Shown here piece by piece: positions 5,701-6,775 of a DNA stretch of 6,775 bases. Where the stretch lies: the NCBI GenBank assembly GCA_017557475.1, contig JAFYYO010000080.1, positions 1 through 6,775 on the forward strand, given 5' to 3'. How positions within the stretch are numbered: the stretch's first letter is position 1; every line of letters starts with the position of its first letter. The DNA is from Bacteroidaceae bacterium (GTDB lineage Bacteria; Bacteroidota; Bacteroidia; Bacteroidales; Bacteroidaceae). The translations under genes and the position numbers were made by a program. The notes below the pieces were generated by a model, which saw only the letters and a list, made by a program, of their open reading frames with translations, did not search any database and was not told the origin of the DNA.

Positions 5701-6775
5701 TTACTCCAACATTTCCTTAAAATGACTCGTAATTTGGCGGAAAAGATGGTTGCGAGTGTTACCTCCGTATATACTGTGATTGCGGTTTGTGTAGGTGAGT
5801 TCGCGGAAATCTTTGTCGGCCTGAACGAGTGCTTCGGCATATTCTGTCGCGTTACGGAAGTGAACATTATCGTCGGCAAGGCCGTGGATGAGCAATAGTT
5901 TGCCGCTTAATTTTGAGGCTCGACTGATGGGACAAACATCATAACCTGCGCCGTTCTCGTTAGGTGTCCGCATGAAGCGCTCCGTATAAATCGTGTCGTA
6001 ATACTTCCAACTCGTAGGAGCCGCAACTGCCACACCACAGGCAAAGACGGGACGACCTTCGCTCATGCTCATTAAGGTGTTGAAGCCTCCGTAGCTCCAG
6101 CCCCAAATGGCAATCTTGTCCTTATCAACATAACTCTGCTGACCTAGCCAGATGGCAGCTTCCACTTGGTCGTGACTCTCGAGCTGGCCGAGCTTCTGAT
6201 AGGTACATTGTTCGAAAGCTCTGCCTCTACCGCCAGTTCCTCTGCCATCCACACAAACCGAGATGAAACCTTCCTGAGCCAAGTATTGCTCGTAGAGGCA
6301 GCCGCCCATATTGCCTGCGCTCCAGCTATCTACGACCTGCTGAGAGCCAGGACCGCTGTATTGATGCATGACGACGGGATACTTCTTGCTCGGATTGAAG
6401 TCGGCAGGCAGCACCATAAAGCCGTTTAGCTGAATGCCATCGGCTGTCGTGAAGGTGAAGAACTTGCGCTCTCCAAGCTTCAAGCCTGCAAGTTTATTTC
6501 GAAGGACTGCATTATCTTCAAGCGTCTTAAGCGTCTTGCCTGAGGCATCACAAAGTGTCGTGACAGAAGGCGTATTGAGGTCGCTCCACGTATTCATATA
6601 GTAACGGAAGCCTGTACTGAAGATGGCGTTATTGGTTCCTGTTGCAGAAGTGCTGAGACGCGTCACTTTTCCCTTGGCGTCGCTCCTGTAGATGCTCTTG
6701 CGAAGGGGACTCTCCTGATTGCTTGCAAAGTAGGTTGTACCCGTCTTGCTATCGTAGCCATAGAAGTTCTTCACC
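5701..6775 (-). CDS. dpp4: Dipeptidyl peptidase IV (S9 family), C-terminal catalytic half, 5' partial
   Basis: The frame runs off the right edge; the GTG at 6774-6772 is an internal valine, not a start. The 357 visible residues cover the last blade of the beta-propeller and the whole alpha/beta-hydrolase domain of an enzyme usually of about 700-730 residues. Numbering from that valine, the catalytic serine is S227 in GWSYGG, the aspartate D301 in HGLADDNVHF, and the histidine H333 in NRNHSIYGG. The oxyanion tyrosine Y139 is in HQYSGPGSQ. VDGRGTGGRG (175-184) and YYDTIYTERFMRTP (258-271) are DPP IV hallmarks. The enzyme releases X-Pro or X-Ala dipeptides from peptides. In Bacteroidetes it is exported; its signal peptide and the Glu-Glu substrate-binding motif lie outside the window. 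All visible catalytic residues are intact. Resemblance to Porphyromonas gingivalis DPP IV is recalled, not searched. The final residues KEMLE end at TAA, with a non-coding spacer behind. Confidence 0.95.
   Translation of the reverse strand, partial: VKNFYGYDSKTGTTYFASNQESPLRKSIYRSDAKGKVTRLSTSATGTNNAIFSTGFRYYMNTWSDLNTPSVTTLCDASGKTLKTLEDNAVLRNKLAGLKLGERKFFTFTTADGIQLNGFMVLPADFNPSKKYPVVMHQYSGPGSQQVVDSWSAGNMGGCLYEQYLAQEGFISVCVDGRGTGGRGRAFEQCTYQKLGQLESHDQVEAAIWLGQQSYVDKDKIAIWGWSYGGFNTLMSMSEGRPVFACGVAVAAPTSWKYYDTIYTERFMRTPNENGAGYDVCPISRASKLSGKLLLIHGLADDNVHFRNATEYAEALVQADKDFRELTYTNRNHSIYGGNTRNHLFRQITSHFKEMLE

Noticed and set aside
5516..5725. A 69-residue plus-strand reading frame with a hydrophobic stretch
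   Set aside because: It overlaps the end of dpp4, has no promoter or ribosome-binding signal, resembles no family I know, and covers inverted repeats.
6772..6774. GTG near the right edge as the dpp4 start codon
   Set aside because: The visible protein begins inside the propeller region, so the codon is an internal valine and the gene continues outside the window.

Overview
The window looks like chromosomal DNA of a Bacteroidales bacterium, most likely Prevotella or a close relative. The evidence is the Bacteroidetes-type -7 promoter elements (TAnnTTTG) at 2151-2158 and on the minus strand at 5093-5100, weak or absent Shine-Dalgarno sequences, AT-rich intergenic DNA between coding regions of roughly 50% GC, a secreted FISUMP-type protein, and a dipeptidyl peptidase IV of the Bacteroidetes S9 type. 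The genus is inferred from general sequence character and was not searched.

Left part, plus strand (1-4273): a partial sbcC-type gene (5' end outside the window, zinc hook present, C-terminal ATPase half absent); a secreted metallopeptidase of the plant/bacterial BSP family with its own promoter; then queC and queF, two enzymes of queuosine (preQ0 to preQ1) synthesis. queC and queF are 16 nt apart and probably co-transcribed. A strong hairpin at 4233-4273 closes this block and faces the convergent gene.

Right part, minus strand (4290-6775): a secreted protein with a FISUMP-like domain (257 aa) under a well-formed Bacteroidetes promoter, and the C-terminal half of dipeptidyl peptidase IV, whose 5' end lies beyond the right edge. 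About 600 bp between them (roughly 5101-5700) hold no convincing gene. They contain a chain of inverted repeats, including a 229-bp imperfect palindromic element whose arms are arrays of the heptamer AATCTCA / TGAGATT.

QueC and QueF work in sequence: QueC makes preQ0 and QueF reduces it to preQ1 for tRNA. The BSP peptidase, the FISUMP protein and DPP IV are all predicted to be exported and fit a peptide-degrading, host-associated lifestyle, but nothing in the window links them functionally. I see no defence island, CRISPR array, RNA gene or complete mobile element. The most unusual features are the truncated sbcC, related heptamer arrays in two separate intergenic regions, and the large inverted-repeat element. 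None of these amounts to a demonstrated new system.
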